Assembly (NCBI RefSeq): GCF_026212465.1
Contig: NC_080049.1
Coordinates: 8,195,133 to 8,259,132, forward strand
Length of the DNA: 64,000 nucleotides
DNA from: Amaranthus tricolor
Taxonomy: Eukaryota; Streptophyta; Magnoliopsida; Caryophyllales; Amaranthaceae
Direction: 5' to 3'
Shown: piece after piece, positions 10,700 through 22,807 of the stretch
Numbering within the stretch: the first letter of the stretch is position 1
Layout of the letters: the number at the start of each line of letters is the position of its first letter
The notes under the pieces: model-generated
What the model was told of the DNA's origin: nothing
Databases searched by the model: none
Seen by the model: only the letters and a program-made list of their open reading frames with translations
Position numbers and translations under genes: made by a program

Positions 10700-11990
10700 T
10701 TTTGACTTTGACAAAATGGTACACGACACTAGACATGTCAAAGCGTTCGTTAGGTTATTTTTAGTCGGAATATTTTTAGGTTGAATCAATTAATTTTAAA
10801 TCATATCATTTATGAATTATATTTCTTTTTTTCCTTAAAAGTTGTTAACCCAAGCATCGAATAATAAATAGCAAAAATTGACATTAATAATTTTACCTAT
10901 CGCTTGCCCGCTGTGAATAATCTTATTTTTAGATTATTTTCTAATAATCTAATATTTTCACTTAATTCGCTATTAATAATCCAACCTTTATTTTAGTTTA
11001 CTGACAATATAATCCAAAAATGAGATCATTTACAGTAGATCGATGAAAAGGTTGGATTATTAACGTCTAAGTTTTCTAATAAATTTTATTGAGAAAAGAT
11101 AGAGACTATAAGCATTAAAAATGTTAAAATAAATTTAGTGGAAAAAAATATGAGAAATAGCTATTAAAAAAATATTTAATCAGCAATTTTTCTGTGAGAT
11201 GGTCGCATATGTACAACCACTCACAGGTCCAACCCATAATTTTGAAATTATCATTTTAAAGCTTGAATTGGACGTTTTGGACCTTAAAATAGACATTTTA
11301 TGTCTTGGATTTGACAAACTTTAAACCATTGAAATAGACATTTTAAGTCTTAAAATGGATATTTTACAGTTAGAATACGTAAGTAAAATATAAAATTAAG
11401 GATTGGAGTAGGGGTTTTAAAAGTTAGAATTCACATTCTAAGTGGTGTAATGAGTGTTTTAAGGGTTGAAGTCAATAGCTAAAAAATTAAATTAAGTCTC
11501 TGGAGAAGGAAGCTTAAGGCTTAGAGTAGGGGTTTTAAGTGTTAGATTTGACTTTTTAAGTCGTGAAATGGGTGCTTTAAGGCTTAAATTCGATAAGTAC
11601 AAAATTTTTTTGTCGCACGCGTAAGGCCGCCGCATACAAGTTTTTGATTGTGGTGAAAAATATGTAGAAATCATAAGAAATATTAAAATGTTAAAATAAA
11701 GTTAGTGAAAAATATTTGGAGACCATAATATTATTAAAATATTAAAATGAGAATGAACAAGATTAATTATATCCAAAATTTGTGATCTTAATATAAAAAA
11801 TAATAAAACAACAAAAACAACTGAAAGTGCAAAATGTGAATATCTTTTAAGTAATGGAGGGAATAGTAATTTTTCTGTTAGGTAGATCCAAGATGTTAAT
11901 GTTTTATTAAAATTATTTTTCTTATAATTGAAAGTTTTTCAAAAAGGATATTATTTTTTTTGTAAATAAACTAGTGCACGAATTGCTAAT
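10700..11990. other. Degenerate AT-rich repeats, no gene found
   Basis: From about 11230 to 11600 a loose motif of the form 'TTTTAAG...TTAAAATGGACATTTTA' recurs many times with variation. It is flanked by CTGTGAGATGGTCGCATATG (11191-11210) and CGCACGCGTAAGGCCGCCGC (11615-11634), which may be the remains of TIR ends. Nothing coding is supported. Confidence 0.45.
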
Positions 11991-12014
11991 ATGACAAGTA
12001 TTTGTAGACCTACA

Positions 12015-12611
12015 AAGGAAATATATGTTTGACTAGCTTGAGAGCCGCGCAACCTCGTGATTTAAGTGGTGCGAGCACGCCTTGTACGAAGCAAGCATTA
12101 ACCAGATCAATTGCCGAGAGGAAATTGGGGCTTGAAGTTGCATGCCTTCGCACTGTGAAGCATGCGCCTGCGCTTTTGCCTGCACTGTGCACTGAAATTC
12201 AAGTAGCCATATCTCCTATGTTCCGTTATCGGTTTTGGTCGCGCTACATAATGCTTTGAACCTAAGATCCACTTTTTTAATTTATAATCGACGTCTCGAA
12301 AAGTTCTCATACAGTATGAGAAATATGTTTGTTTTGATGAGACGCTTTATTTTCTCTTTTTTATTTTGTTAATTCTTTATTTTTGATTATCTTCTCTTGC
12401 TTCAACTCAAAAGTTTTCGTGATTTTAAACTTATTTTACATTCAAAATTCATATAAATATATTAAGGGATCCTAATCAACTAAATATTTACATTTTGCTC
12501 CAAAAAATCCCTAACACAAAGTATCTAATAAAAGTGCTAAAAATCCTACATAAAATATATGATAAAGTAAAACAAAAGTCTACACATATTTAACATAAAA
12601 TAAAGCTTATC
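12015..12611. repeat. Possible truncated LTR with GC-rich core
   Basis: The block 12040-12250 is distinctly GC-richer than its surroundings, then passes into AT-rich sequence ending CTTATCA at about 12611. The order of parts (GC-rich block, a 'CCATATCTCC...CGTTATCGG' segment, AT-rich tail, ...TTATCA) resembles the 22808-24394 solo LTR, which ends ACTTATCA. No left end or target duplication was found. Open frames across it on both strands are not supported as genes. Confidence 0.3.
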
Positions 12612-13400
12612 ATAGTACCCACTCACAATAGATACTTGGAGTAGTTCACACAATTTACCCAGGAATGTTAGACTTGAAACAAAAAAGAGAATAGAAAACT
12701 AATCTCACAAGATTGGAAAAGGGTATTTTAGGTGTGCACACATTGTAAGTTTGTAACCCCCACCAACATAGTCCCAATGAAATGTAATCAGCTTAAATTA
12801 CACAAGGTTTCAAATTCACTATATATGAAAGCAATTTCGATCTAATTTTTTTGTGAGCCCTGGGCACAGGCCCTTGAGCCTTTGGTACAGGCTTTTCTTG
12901 TCCTTATCTAGGGCCAGCCCTGCAATACTACATTATAGCATTTGAATTGCGACCAAAATATCCAAAACCCCCTTTTTTTAGTCGGTATCACCAACAATTT
13001 ATCGACGAAATCGGTTTGGTCAGTATCGCCGACCACCTTGTAGCCAAAGGTTCACCAACGATTTTTTCATAACAATCAGTGAAAACTTTGGGAAGTCAGC
13101 TTCTTCTGCCCAAACAAAACAAAAAAACACTTTCTACATATATAGAGGACTTCATGTCCAGCCAAGCAAAAACTCCTTTTATAAAGTGTGACACTACAAA
13201 GGTCTGTTGTTGGATTCTTAAGAATGCAACAGGTCAAACTACCATGTTCTCCAATATTTCTTTCACAGAAGGACCACCAAGTAAAGGCAGACAATGGTTA
13301 ATGAAGTTGGCATAAGAATATAGGGTACAACTTTAAAGTGCATCCCTTACTTTCAAAACATAGATAAGAGCACTAAGCAAAAGTACAGAACATATCCAAA
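12612..13400. other. Repeat-derived DNA, no gene supported
   Basis: Contains a GGCCC-rich patch at 12855-12925 resembling ends of dispersed plant elements, and overlapping open frames at 13076-13315 on both strands with no recognisable domain. The right part may already belong to the Cassandra-type LTR. Confidence 0.3.
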
Positions 13401-13788
13401 ACCTTCTTTCTCACATCACATTTGGATTGTTCAACTCTAACATTTCTCATTCAGAATCTCATTTCGAAAAACCATTCTTCAATGACTCGTCACGTGTCTA
13501 AGTCTTACTCTTATTCAACTTGCCATGATATTCTGATTACAACATTAACATTCCATTACCACAATGTCATTAAATGGCTACCACTTATGGATATTTGGAG
13601 GGTCAATTTACACAATCTACCTTGGTAGTGATGGCAAAGAGGTGTCAAGGAGTGCAACAAGAGCACTTTTCAGGAGGTCACCTATTCTAGTACTACCCAG
13701 TTCCTCGAGCACACTTAACTGTGTTGTTCTAATGGGATCCAGTGCATTAGTGCTGGTATGATCGCACCAAAATAATTGGATAGTAACA
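13400..13788 (-). mobile_element. Cassandra-type TRIM LTR (solo or partial)
   Basis: Cassandra elements are non-autonomous retrotransposons whose LTRs contain a 5S rRNA-like sequence with its pol III promoter. Here the minus strand starts TGTTACTATCCAATTATTTT at 13788, runs into the 5S-like part, and continues with LTR-like sequence. Only one 5S-like copy exists in the window, so it is a solo or truncated LTR. The left limit is not resolved; 13400 is approximate. Confidence 0.75.
13649..13768 (-). ncRNA. 5S rRNA-like sequence in Cassandra LTR
   Basis: The 120-base length equals that of real 5S rRNA. The 5' part reads GGTGCGATCATACCAGCACT and is nearly canonical; GGATCCCAT follows. The internal control region is recognisable but changed (AGTTAAGTGTGCTCGAGG; GAATAGGTGACCTCC against the usual GGATGGGTGACC). 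It is therefore an element-borne pol III promoter relic and not a functional rRNA gene. Confidence 0.85.
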
Positions 13789-14347
13789 AGTAATCTCTCT
13801 TATTAAGCACCAACATAAGAACATGTAGAAATGAAATTATAAGTCTCTTATATGCACTACAAAATAGATAGGAGTAATATATAGTAAGAGTTAATGAGAA
13901 ATCAAAATATATATTTGTGCAATAGGTCTTATTAGTTGGAGAGCAAGGATCACTTTCCCGGGTAAGGTCATGTTTCTCAACCCATTCTGTAATAAAATAA
14001 TAAAAACAATTATATTAATAATCCATATGGTGAACATTACTCTTCATAATCTCAAAAAATACTTGCAATGATAGTCTTATTATTACTGAAATTTACATTC
14101 TAAGCTGTGCATATAGGTTAACAGAAAATGAAGAACATACCAATATAAACACTTTTTTTTCCTTTTTCATAGAAGAGGGTGTGGGGAAGTCTAATCTCAC
14201 TCAGAAAAAACATAGACAACTGTATTCAGGATCAAATTTATCTCCAAATCAAACTCTTTACATCATTCAAGAATACACCAATGAACAAACACGCAAGCAG
14301 ATGTTGTGCTCAACAATTCCCATTGTAAAAGCTCATCCACATGAAGC
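13789..14347. other. Gene 3' flank, no separate gene
   Basis: AT-rich. The right part is the probable 3' UTR of the minus-strand gene ending at 14348. A 64-codon open frame at 14181-14375 overlaps that gene's end on the other strand and is not supported. Confidence 0.4.
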
Positions 14348-14782
14348 TCAATCATACTTCTCTCGCCACGAGTAGACGAGGAAAAAAACCCAGGATAATG
14401 ACAATGCAACATCCCCAATAACTAGTCTAGGTAAATCATGAGCAAGATCCTCAAGTTTCCTCTCAAAGTAAACCCTCCAAACAGCCATTAAAAGGTGAAG
14501 AATCACACATCCCTTGGCAAAAAAGCTTTGAAATTTTGTGTCCTTAACAAATGCAACCATGAACAGAAGAAAACCAATCATAAAAAGAAGCAAACCCGAA
14601 AATGAATCCGATGTTTGGATCAATAACTCATCATGTGGAGTAGATCCTTGGAGCTTGCTACTTGTTTCTTTACCATGACCAAATGTTGAGATCTCTTTTG
14701 TATAAAACATCATCATAGCTCCACAAAAAAGAGCAATTACTGAATGTAAAAGGCAAATAACAGTAAAACCAGAAGATCCCAT
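14348..14782 (-). CDS. Four-helix membrane protein, DUF7865-type
   Basis: A 144-residue protein matching from memory a conserved plant family of unknown function (DUF7865-like). Hydrophobic segments lie at about residues 7-26, 61-79, 90-106 and 119-137, giving four predicted membrane helices. Conserved-looking loop motifs are STPHDELLIQTSDSFSGLL before helix 2 and the C terminus VYSWREKYD. I choose ATG 14780-14782 (MGSSGFTVICLL): the frame is open to 14824, but an acceptor (AAATTCAG/GGAA) ends at 14787, so the 14 extra codons are intron. The gene has a leader intron and lies downstream of an upstream ORF. Cellular role and membrane are not known. Confidence 0.85.
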   Translation of the reverse strand: MGSSGFTVICLLHSVIALFCGAMMMFYTKEISTFGHGKETSSKLQGSTPHDELLIQTSDSFSGLLLFMIGFLLFMVAFVKDTKFQSFFAKGCVILHLLMAVWRVYFERKLEDLAHDLPRLVIGDVALSLSWVFFLVYSWREKYD

Positions 14783-14786
14783 TTCC

Positions 14787-15193
14787 CTGAATTTTCCAAA
14801 TATCTTACTTTCCACCAGATTCAAGCAAGCACATGAAAAATTTTCAAATCTCTAACCTGATTTTACACCCATAAACAAAAGGGTTAATTCATCATTTTAA
14901 ATACTAAATACCCAAAAGCAATGTATTGAATACATCATTAACACACATACAAATCTACATGAACACAAGCAATTATCAATTTCTAAAGATGCAAACTTTA
15001 AAGTAAAACCCTTTAAACCCTAATATTACAATTGACATATTAGGCATAGCCTAATAATGAATAATTCAATTGAAATAATGAAAACCCAAATGAAATATGA
15101 ATATTTGAAAATTTTCAATTTGTATATCTTAGCTCAACAAGATCAATGAGTAATCTAATAAACTAAATCAACCCAGAAATCCAAAAAACTTAC
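14787..15193 (-). other. Leader intron of the DUF7865-type gene
   Basis: Donor AT/GTAAGTTTTT at 15193 and acceptor TTCAG at 14787 define a 407-base AT-rich intron wholly in the 5' UTR. Both sites match consensus well. Inferred without transcripts. Confidence 0.65.
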
Positions 15194-15420
15194 ATGATTC
15201 TTCTAGAAAGTCAATTTTTGATTCCATTAACAGAGCCCTTGAAAACCCATCTCATATATGATTGTAATGAAAAAAAGAAGAGACAAAAATCTGAAAACTT
15301 TGACAAATATGGGTATTGTGGAAGATGAGGACTGAAACTGAAAGAGAGGAAAACAAAACAAAAGTCTTGCAAAGTTTTGGCGTTAAATGAGTAGAAGGAG
15401 AAAATACCAAAAGGGTGGCC
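15194..15420 (-). other. Inferred 5' UTR exon of the DUF7865-type gene
   Basis: Pyrimidine-rich leader-like sequence (minus strand: TTTTCCTCTCTTTCAG, GTCTCTTCTTTTTTTC) ending at the consensus donor. The right end is approximate because no clear TATA box or start site was identified. Confidence 0.5.
15211..15255 (-). promoter_or_regulatory. Upstream ORF in the 5' UTR, 14 codons
   Basis: ATG at 15253-15255 opens a 14-residue frame, MRWVFKGSVNGIKN, ending in TGA at 15211-15213 before the donor site. A second ATG in another frame (ATGGAATCAAAAATTG, about 15226) would read across the splice junction out of frame with the main protein. Such upstream starts usually lower main-frame translation; any effect here is inferred. 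Confidence 0.45.
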
Positions 15421-17467
15421 TGGTGGGGATTTTAGAATCAATTTGGATTTGGTAATTTTCCAATTTTCACCATTATTTATGATTTGATTTGTTCTACAAC
15501 TGTAATAAAAAAGATTTGATGAGATTAAAAATAATATTATGACTTATGATTTGGGTAAAGGTAAGATGGTATGGGAATGACTGAATGAGGATGGGGATTG
15601 AGGGGAGACATCCTCTGGTTGGATGAATCTATAAAACAAGTAATTAATTAATTAATTAATTAATATTTATATTTAATTGCCTTGATGTTTGATTTCATGA
15701 TTAGTTGGCATTGTTTCTTTCTTCTAGGTTCTCAAGCACACAAAACACCCAACTCCTACTTTCCTTTTTTTGGTATTTCTTTTAGCATTTAATTGATGTA
15801 AATTGAGGGAAAATGTGAAGAGGGATGGATTGTGAAGGTCATTCCAATTGTATTCACTCGGCATGTTAATTGTATTCATTTGGCATGTTAAGTTGTTGCG
15901 CAATGAAATATATCCGAATATAAAATTTATAGAAAATATAATATCATATTCAAGACGGTTGAATTTTTTGATAAACAATATTCTACCACATTTAACTTTC
16001 TTTCAACACATTAAAATGTGTTAAGAGATACAATAAATGCTTGACTTTGCTTGTGGCACAAAGTAAGAGATCAAATAGTGAGAGACGTAAATGTGTTTAA
16101 CTGTGGACTCTTCAAAATAAAAATTGCAAATAAGATTTTCTTGTTTGTTTAATTCACCAATTAACCTCTAGTTATAGAGTTGGAGTTGAATGATCCAAAT
16201 CTTGCGTTTCTCGTGAAGCTAAGCATGTAGTTAATATCACCCGCTCATTAAACAACTGAATTAGAAAAACATTTGTTTAATGAGAAAAGCTGTAAAAAGG
16301 AAGAGTCATTATTAAATCAATGGTGATTATGACGACGAGTCCGTAACTTACCTACACCTGATCGGCATCACATCAAATTCTGTTAGTTATATGAAATTAC
16401 TCAAAATTTTCCATCATTACTACAATGCATACTATAATCACATTGTTCTTCATGAAGTAAATATTTTTCATTACTCATAAACTCATGCACTCAATATGAA
16501 CATGTATCAAATCATTGTATCCTTATAAAATTAATAATTGAATGCTTTAAATTCTCAAAATAAGTTATATTTTAAATTTGAGTACGGAAAAACACAAGTA
16601 GTATAAATTTACTATTTAAATCTCATTAGTCTTCCTATTAAAAAATTATCATTAGTTTTAGCATTTATTTGACAAGTAATAAATTAAATGTTTACTTGTT
16701 TTGGTGGAATAATGCATTCACTATTTTAGACTCTTGATATCTTTAAATGCTTTTCTTAAATACGGTATTATAGTTGGCTCATTAAAATCTTTACTAAAAA
16801 AAACTTAGTGTGACAAAATCTTTTTATAGAAAATAAATTTTTTGTATGAAAAATAAACTTTTATAATATGCCTCATCAGAAAACATCATAAATGTATAAA
16901 TGTTATCTTTTTGCAATGAGTAACAAAAAATTTATTTGAAATATAAATTGAATAAATTAATTCAATCTAATTTCTTGAGTGGTATGTGTGAACATAATGT
17001 GGTTAAAGCTTGAAGACAATGTGTATTCTTTACTTACCTTTACACAATGCAATGAAGTTGTTCTTTAATTTTTTTATAGGGTAGACTGAGAAAATTAAGG
17101 GAAAAGCTAGGTGAAATTTGTTTTCATAAATTTATCGAAAAAATTTGGTGCTTGTTCAAACAAAACTATAGCTAATTTTTTTAGGAGATTTGGTTAAAAG
17201 TATATTTTATAGAGTAGAATGGTATGAAGTTATTCAAGATCTTGTTAAATGTACATTAGCCTAGTTGGAGGTTATATGAATCTCAATTTTAGTTGTAATT
17301 CACATGTTGAAACTGTTACTTCAACTCTATGCCAAACAGATCTCTGAGGGAAGGAAAAATGAAGCTAAAGAAAGAGCAATGCCATAAGGTATAACTAAAT
17401 GAGCTCATAAATGGGCAAACAAGAACTCTGGCAAAAGTGGTTGCTTCATTCAGATTTCAGTGGTTAT
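15421..17467. other. Intergenic AT-rich DNA, no gene found
   Basis: Includes the promoter side of the DUF7865-type gene and an (ATTA/TTAA)n run at about 15640-15664. Open frames such as 15724-15978 lack coding character. Nothing else identifiable. Confidence 0.45.
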
Positions 17468-17716
17468 GTCTAAACTAGGGCGTTGAACGGAATGGACCTT
17501 CATTTTGAACTCTTATCCAACCCGTTTTTAAAAGGGCTTTGTGAGGGTCAGGTTGAAGGGTCGAGCCGAAAACGGGCTCTACCACAGTTAAAATGGAGCG
17601 GGCTACAAAGAGCTTAATAAGGGCCGATGAAAATGGACCTTTGTAAATAGCTTAATTGTTAGATACTTTAATTATTATAAATGACAATGTCAATGCAAAT
17701 TATTAGTGTTTATATA

Positions 17717-17848
17717 TTATAAGAAACTACCTAATCTATTGGTCTATTTGTAAAAAATTACCTTATGTATTTTTTTTTTTTGCAAAAAACTATCTAATGT
17801 GATATATTTCTCTGCAAATGTCTACTACTTAATGAAAAACGTTAATTG
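17717..17848 (+). repeat. Left long TIR of element inside the hAT MITE
   Basis: About 130 bases beginning GAAACTACCTAATCTATTGG that recur inverted at 27530-27670 with roughly 85-90% identity by eye. Both ends abut TTATAA, which may be target duplication or part of the TIR, as the hexamer is palindromic. Mutator-like elements often have long TIRs, but the family is not established. The CACTA element lies within it. Confidence 0.7.
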
Positions 17849-17879
17849 ACCGTCACAACAAAAAAACATATGGTTTTTA

Positions 17880-18245
17880 GACAGAATAAGGCGGAGTGTT
17901 TAGACACTTCTTTGTGTCTAAAAAAATCTTTTAGACGCTTTAAAAAATGTCTAAAAATCATGTGTACAAACCGTTTAGACTCTTTCTTTTAATCGCTATT
18001 TGTTGTCAAAAATGCTTTTCTTTTAGACGCTTTGTTCGTTACAAGACTTTTGCCGCCTTACTTTTTGATATGTGATCAACTCATTTGTGACAGAGAGTTG
18101 AATTTTAGACACTTTAATGCGTCTAAAATATTTGTGTTTTTTAGACAATTTTAAGCGTCTAAACTATTTGTGTTTTAGACATATTAAAGCGTCAAAAACA
18201 CTAAAAATCTAACCATGACATCTAAAGTGTCTAAAAGCCCTTTAC
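17880..18245. repeat. CACTA subterminal repeats (TTTAGACGCTT type)
   Basis: The motif TTTAGAC(G/A)C and its inverse GTCTAAA recur about a dozen times in both orientations. CACTA transposases bind such clustered subterminal motifs. The same motif family occurs at 54540-54620 and 56690-56945. Confidence 0.7.
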
Positions 18246-18249
18246 ATAG

Positions 18250-19140
18250 TTGCTTAGTGTTTGCTTGGGTACTTTTCCATCAAAAGGCAATGTACAATTT
18301 TTCACATCATGCTCATGGCATATAATTTACTCATCAACCAAAAAATATATACTTAAAATAAAAAGCGATTCACAATTAATTTCCATATGTATATATATGG
18401 CGCAAATTACCACGGACAATATGTTCAAATATCAAAATATTTATATTCATTACAACAAATTTAAAAGGGTATACAACATAGTTTGTATTGAGGTTTTCTT
18501 TACAACATAAGAAGTTCAATAGTAATCTAAGAGAGTAATCCACAAGTTTGCTTCTGCATTTCAAGCTAAGTCTGCTAGATGAAAAGTTAAAACCTGCAAA
18601 AAAAAAATTGGGGTTGATGATTACTTTAGTTATAAAAACAAGAGCAACATAAAGAAACAAGTTAATAGTGATGATCATTAACACACTAAACTCCTTATCA
18701 TTAAAATTTAACTTTTTTAGAAAATTCGATTAAATAATTCTATAGAAATTTCGGCAAAGTTTCATTTGTAAAATAAACATTCCAAAATTTTCAAAATCAC
18801 CTGCAAACAATAAAATAGCAAATCTAAACCCACCCATCAACAAATTCCAACAATCAAAGCATACGACAAACGCATCAAACCTCAAAAGGTGGAAATTCTC
18901 CCAAGATTAAAAATAAACTATTACAACTAAATTAAATATAAACTAAATAAATCATTTATTTTCTAAATCCACAATATTATACAAGTATTAACTAAATAAA
19001 TAAATAAATACCACATACCAGCATGGACGTACATAGATTGCGTTACCTCTTCTATTCTCTCAACCTAAAATTAAATATAAAACATATATTATTATAAATC
19101 CATAATATTATACAAGTATGAATTAGATTTCTTCATTTTG
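18250..19140. other. CACTA interior without recognised gene
   Basis: AT-rich; open frames at 18250-18510 and 18376-18684 have no domain features. Probably the 3' non-coding part of the CACTA second gene, which ends near 19155. Confidence 0.35.
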
Positions 19141-19154
19141 CATAAAAATACTAA

Positions 19155-21497
19155 CCTATCCTTGAGTTTGTTCAAGTTTTTCTATAAAAGAAGACACACG
19201 ATTAAATTGAGCAAGAATTTGATCATTTTTAGCTGTTAGTTCTTCATTTTCCTTTTCAAGATCTTCATTTCTTTTTCGAAGTTGTGACAAAACTTCATCA
19301 TTGTTTCTCTAAGCAGACACTTAGGTAAGATTTGATACGCATTACTTCACTCAAAATAACTCCACCATTACCTAACTTGGCCTTCCTAAATTACGCTTCG
19401 GGACCAAATACATGGTTTCTAGTAACTTCAACACTATAACCAACTAAACGTTGATTAGGTTTTTCAGCATCATACATCAACTCATTAAAGACTTCCGTCT
19501 CAATCACCTCACGAGTTTGGTCTGAAGTACAAAGACGTTTGTCCACTATATGTTCAGCAGTTTCCTACCATATCACAATTATATATATGTATATGTGCAA
19601 TTTCATAAAGGTTAAAGATATTATGATTTATAGCTTGTTACATACCATAAACTCTCGAGTGCGTGTTCCATCCACATAACCACCATTCTTAACGTGTGAT
19701 CTTTTCTGCCATTCTAAACTAGTAGGTTCTCTTCCATACTCCTTAACCTATATAAAGTTGGTATAAACTTCATGACTTTAATGTGAAACATGACTAACAA
19801 GTAAGAAAAATTATTACCACTGTAATGTGAAACATACTAACAGAATCATTCTTACATCATGTTGCCAATTCTCCCATAAACAAAGGCCTTAAAAGTCACA
19901 TTTTCCAATTTTCACTGATATATGACCGTCCATTATTTGTTACTTTTAATTTATATCATAGCAACAATTAATTTAATAATAAAGCATACTTACAAAGTCA
20001 TATTTCCCATGAGCATAACTTTGTGAGCCTGTCGTACGCACTTGATCTTGCATTTTACCAGCTCTTTTCCCTAGCGATGACAATATCTAACAATATTTAA
20101 TTGTTATTATTTCCATGTTCAAAATTAAAACCTCAATTTTGTATCCAATGTAATTCACTAAGTACAAATACCTTAAATTTTTTTGAGCACCAATATGAAA
20201 CTAAGTTAATCCATTGCTCTTTTGTCACATTTTCAGGCTTTTTCTCTATCATCTTTTCCTTTGACATATTAGGATTATAGTATGCCTGATGAAGCTTCCA
20301 CTTATAATGCTTCCATTTGAGATTAACAAACAATAATAACATTCGACAAATCTTTGTTCTATCAGGTACGACAAAATTTGTCCTACATCAAATATACAAA
20401 AATAAGCATTCGATGAAAAACACTGAAAATATGTTGTGCTTCAAGTTAAAAAAATAGTGTTATACATACATGAACAATTTTAATGATCCTTTCCTTATAA
20501 TGATCATCGACACGTTTCAATGTATGTGCTCCAAGTGGACAAAACGATACATCTTTCGACAAATCAGAAAGAAAATGAACAAGAACCAACCCTGCTTTTC
20601 TCACTGGCTGATCATACTCATTAAAATAAACAATGATCCTTCATCCAGGTGGTAAGCACCAAACATGTTTAGCAACTAATGTCCCCTCCATTACCCTCAA
20701 TTTTGGAGGTTCTTTCTCTCTTATCTCTGTTTAGTAAACAAAAAATCATAAATAATTATTACAGATTCTATACCATATATAGATATGATTATTTAAGCAT
20801 GCTTACCTTCTACTTCAACAACCTCGTATGGATCCACATCTATGCTCTCGGTCCATTGAACTTTACCCCCTGGCTTCCACACTTTTTTTCTTTTCTTAGG
20901 AACTTTTATCTCATTTTCCTTTGCATTGGGATCTTGTTTACCCTCGCACGACTTTTCAATAGCCTCTTTAGTTTGTAGACCTTCATCTAATACTTGGGTA
21001 TCAACATGCATTTGTGAACATTCATTTGTGAACGTGGAAGACTTTGTAGAAGCATTCATGAAAGACTTTGGCTTGACAGGCTTTGTGTTGATAGATAGAT
21101 CATTGGTCACTGCTGAGGACTTAAAAGTGGTGGGCATGAAGCTCTAAGATATACCATTTCAAGACTTTGTGAATGGACTGATGGGAGTTGAAGACTTAAA
21201 AGTTGCAGGATCATTTGTGGGAGCAGAAGACTTGAAAGGAATGGAGCTTTTACCAATAGCATTTGAGTACTTTGGCAGTACCATTTGAGAGCATTTGGCA
21301 GCATCATATGAGGACTTTGTGGAAGGATTAATTAAAGGCTTGAGGGTTGTAGTCGTCTTAGAGGTATTTGATGGATAATTATTTGGCATTGAAGACTTAG
21401 AATTTGAAGACATGGAGCGATTAGGTGGATCATTTGTAGGTTTAAAAGGTCCAAACTGAAGACTATGTGAATTAGGTTTGGTTTTCTTTGAAGTCAT
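19155..21497 (-). pseudogene. CACTA second gene, Ptta/En-Spm transposase type
   Basis: Multi-exon minus-strand gene. First frame starts at 21497 (MTSKKTKPNSHSLQFGPFKP) with a long Ser/Thr/Pro/Lys-rich N-terminal part to about 20800. The Ptta domain is seen at 20342-20133 (HYKWKLHQAYYNPN, then EQWINLVSYWCSKKFK), continuing in further exons as SLEWQKRSHVKNGGYVDG (near 19680) and REVIETEVFNELMYDAEKP (near 19500). It ends in a predicted coiled coil with repeated Glu/Lys/Asn (RKRNEDLEKENEELTAKND, 19290-19160). Such proteins bind subterminal repeats in related elements. The frame is broken in places; exon limits are not resolved. Confidence 0.65.
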
Positions 21498-21949
21498 ACG
21501 TAGTGGTACGTTTGCACATGCCTCTTATTTGACCCAAACATAATTTTCAGCATAAATATGTGAAGCTTTACTTCGGAAGCTCATAATTTCACAATTACTA
21601 TACACCTGCACCAAAGTAACACCGATTAATGCCAAGTAAATGCACCCAACAACACCAATTAATTCATCAAAATTCATATATTCTTATTTTACCTCTAAGG
21701 ATGGAACAAAATGCCAAGTAACGCTGAAACATAGGCCACTAAAGAAACTTTGGTAGACCTTTCAAAACCCACAAGTTGATTTAGCTGCACAAAAGAAGAG
21801 AGAATCGTAGTGCAAATGTTAAACTCATAAAACATCGATAAATAATTGCAACTGAAGTTAAAGCCTCTGAGAAATAGGAAATATCATAAAAAAAACAAAC
21901 TCACGTCCACGATCAACAAAAAAGCACAAAACAACTACATCAATCCTTT

Positions 21950-22800
21950 CAGATTAATCATTATCATATCCAAGGTCAAACAAGTCCCTAGGCCTAGTTT
22001 TAACAACGTAACTCCAACCTTTTTTTGATTTAAAATTTACATAAAGAACTTGCTTTGCTTGACTTGAAATAATAAATGGCTCATCAGTTAACAAACGACC
22101 CTTGTTAAATAACTTTGAAAAGTTCACTCGAGGCCTGGTACCACTATTTTCTACCCCGTTCACCAAATCTACCCAATCACAACGATAAAACACAACTTTA
22201 AATGATCCAAGGTAATCAACTTTAAGTATATCTGTTAATCTTCCATAATAGGTATTTTCAATCTTCCATAATAGGTATTTTCAATCTTCCATAATAGGTA
22301 TATCTGTTAATCCACCATCAGTCCACTATTTTTTGTTTTGCGGTTTCTTTAACTAGCGAAAGTATTGAACTTGAAACCATTGATCACATGACCCTTCAGT
22401 CTATTAGCATATGAATTTGGACCACAAGCCAATGCAATCAACATTCTTCCTTCGGATTTGGTACCCATGTGTGAAACAATTGGTTAGCAAGATTACAGTT
22501 CACTTAACTATAATCTTTTATATTTAATTGATAAAGGTGCTAAATGGTAACCTGCAATTTGAACCAATTTGGAAATTCTTCAAACTTCCATTTATTCAAC
22601 AACTCATCAGTAAGACTAATTATGGGGTTTTCTCTCTGCTTTTGATATAAGAACTTTCTGTAATAAAACAATAATTATCATTATGCTATAAAATTCAAGA
22701 AATTGCAAATTTATTCAATAACATTATACGTATGTTTTAGTATTTACTCTTCAAATGGCTGAAGCAATTCTTTGAATTGAGTTAGCACATAATGATGTAT
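21950..22800 (-). pseudogene. DUF4216 segment of the CACTA TNPD gene
   Basis: Minus-strand frame 22193-21954 has the DUF4216 pattern: FYRCDWVDLVNG, then PFIISSQAKQVLYVNF and a W-x-VV-K-x-RPRD end. More of the domain precedes it near 22400 (HVINGFKF). A short unit 'ATCTTCCATAATAGGTAT' is repeated three times at about 22238-22303. This is the C-terminal module of TNPD polyproteins, now separated from the rest by the solo LTR. Confidence 0.6.
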
Positions 22801-22807
22801 TTGCATC

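Noticed and set aside
12010..12310. Three overlapping frames in a GC-rich block
   Set aside because: All frames stay open because the block is GC-rich; layout suggests an LTR fragment.
13422..13761. Plus-strand frames of 65-68 codons
   Set aside because: They overlap the Cassandra LTR and its 5S-like sequence on the other strand.
13649..13768. Functional 5S rRNA gene
   Set aside because: Single copy, diverged internal promoter, set in LTR sequence and not in a tandem array.
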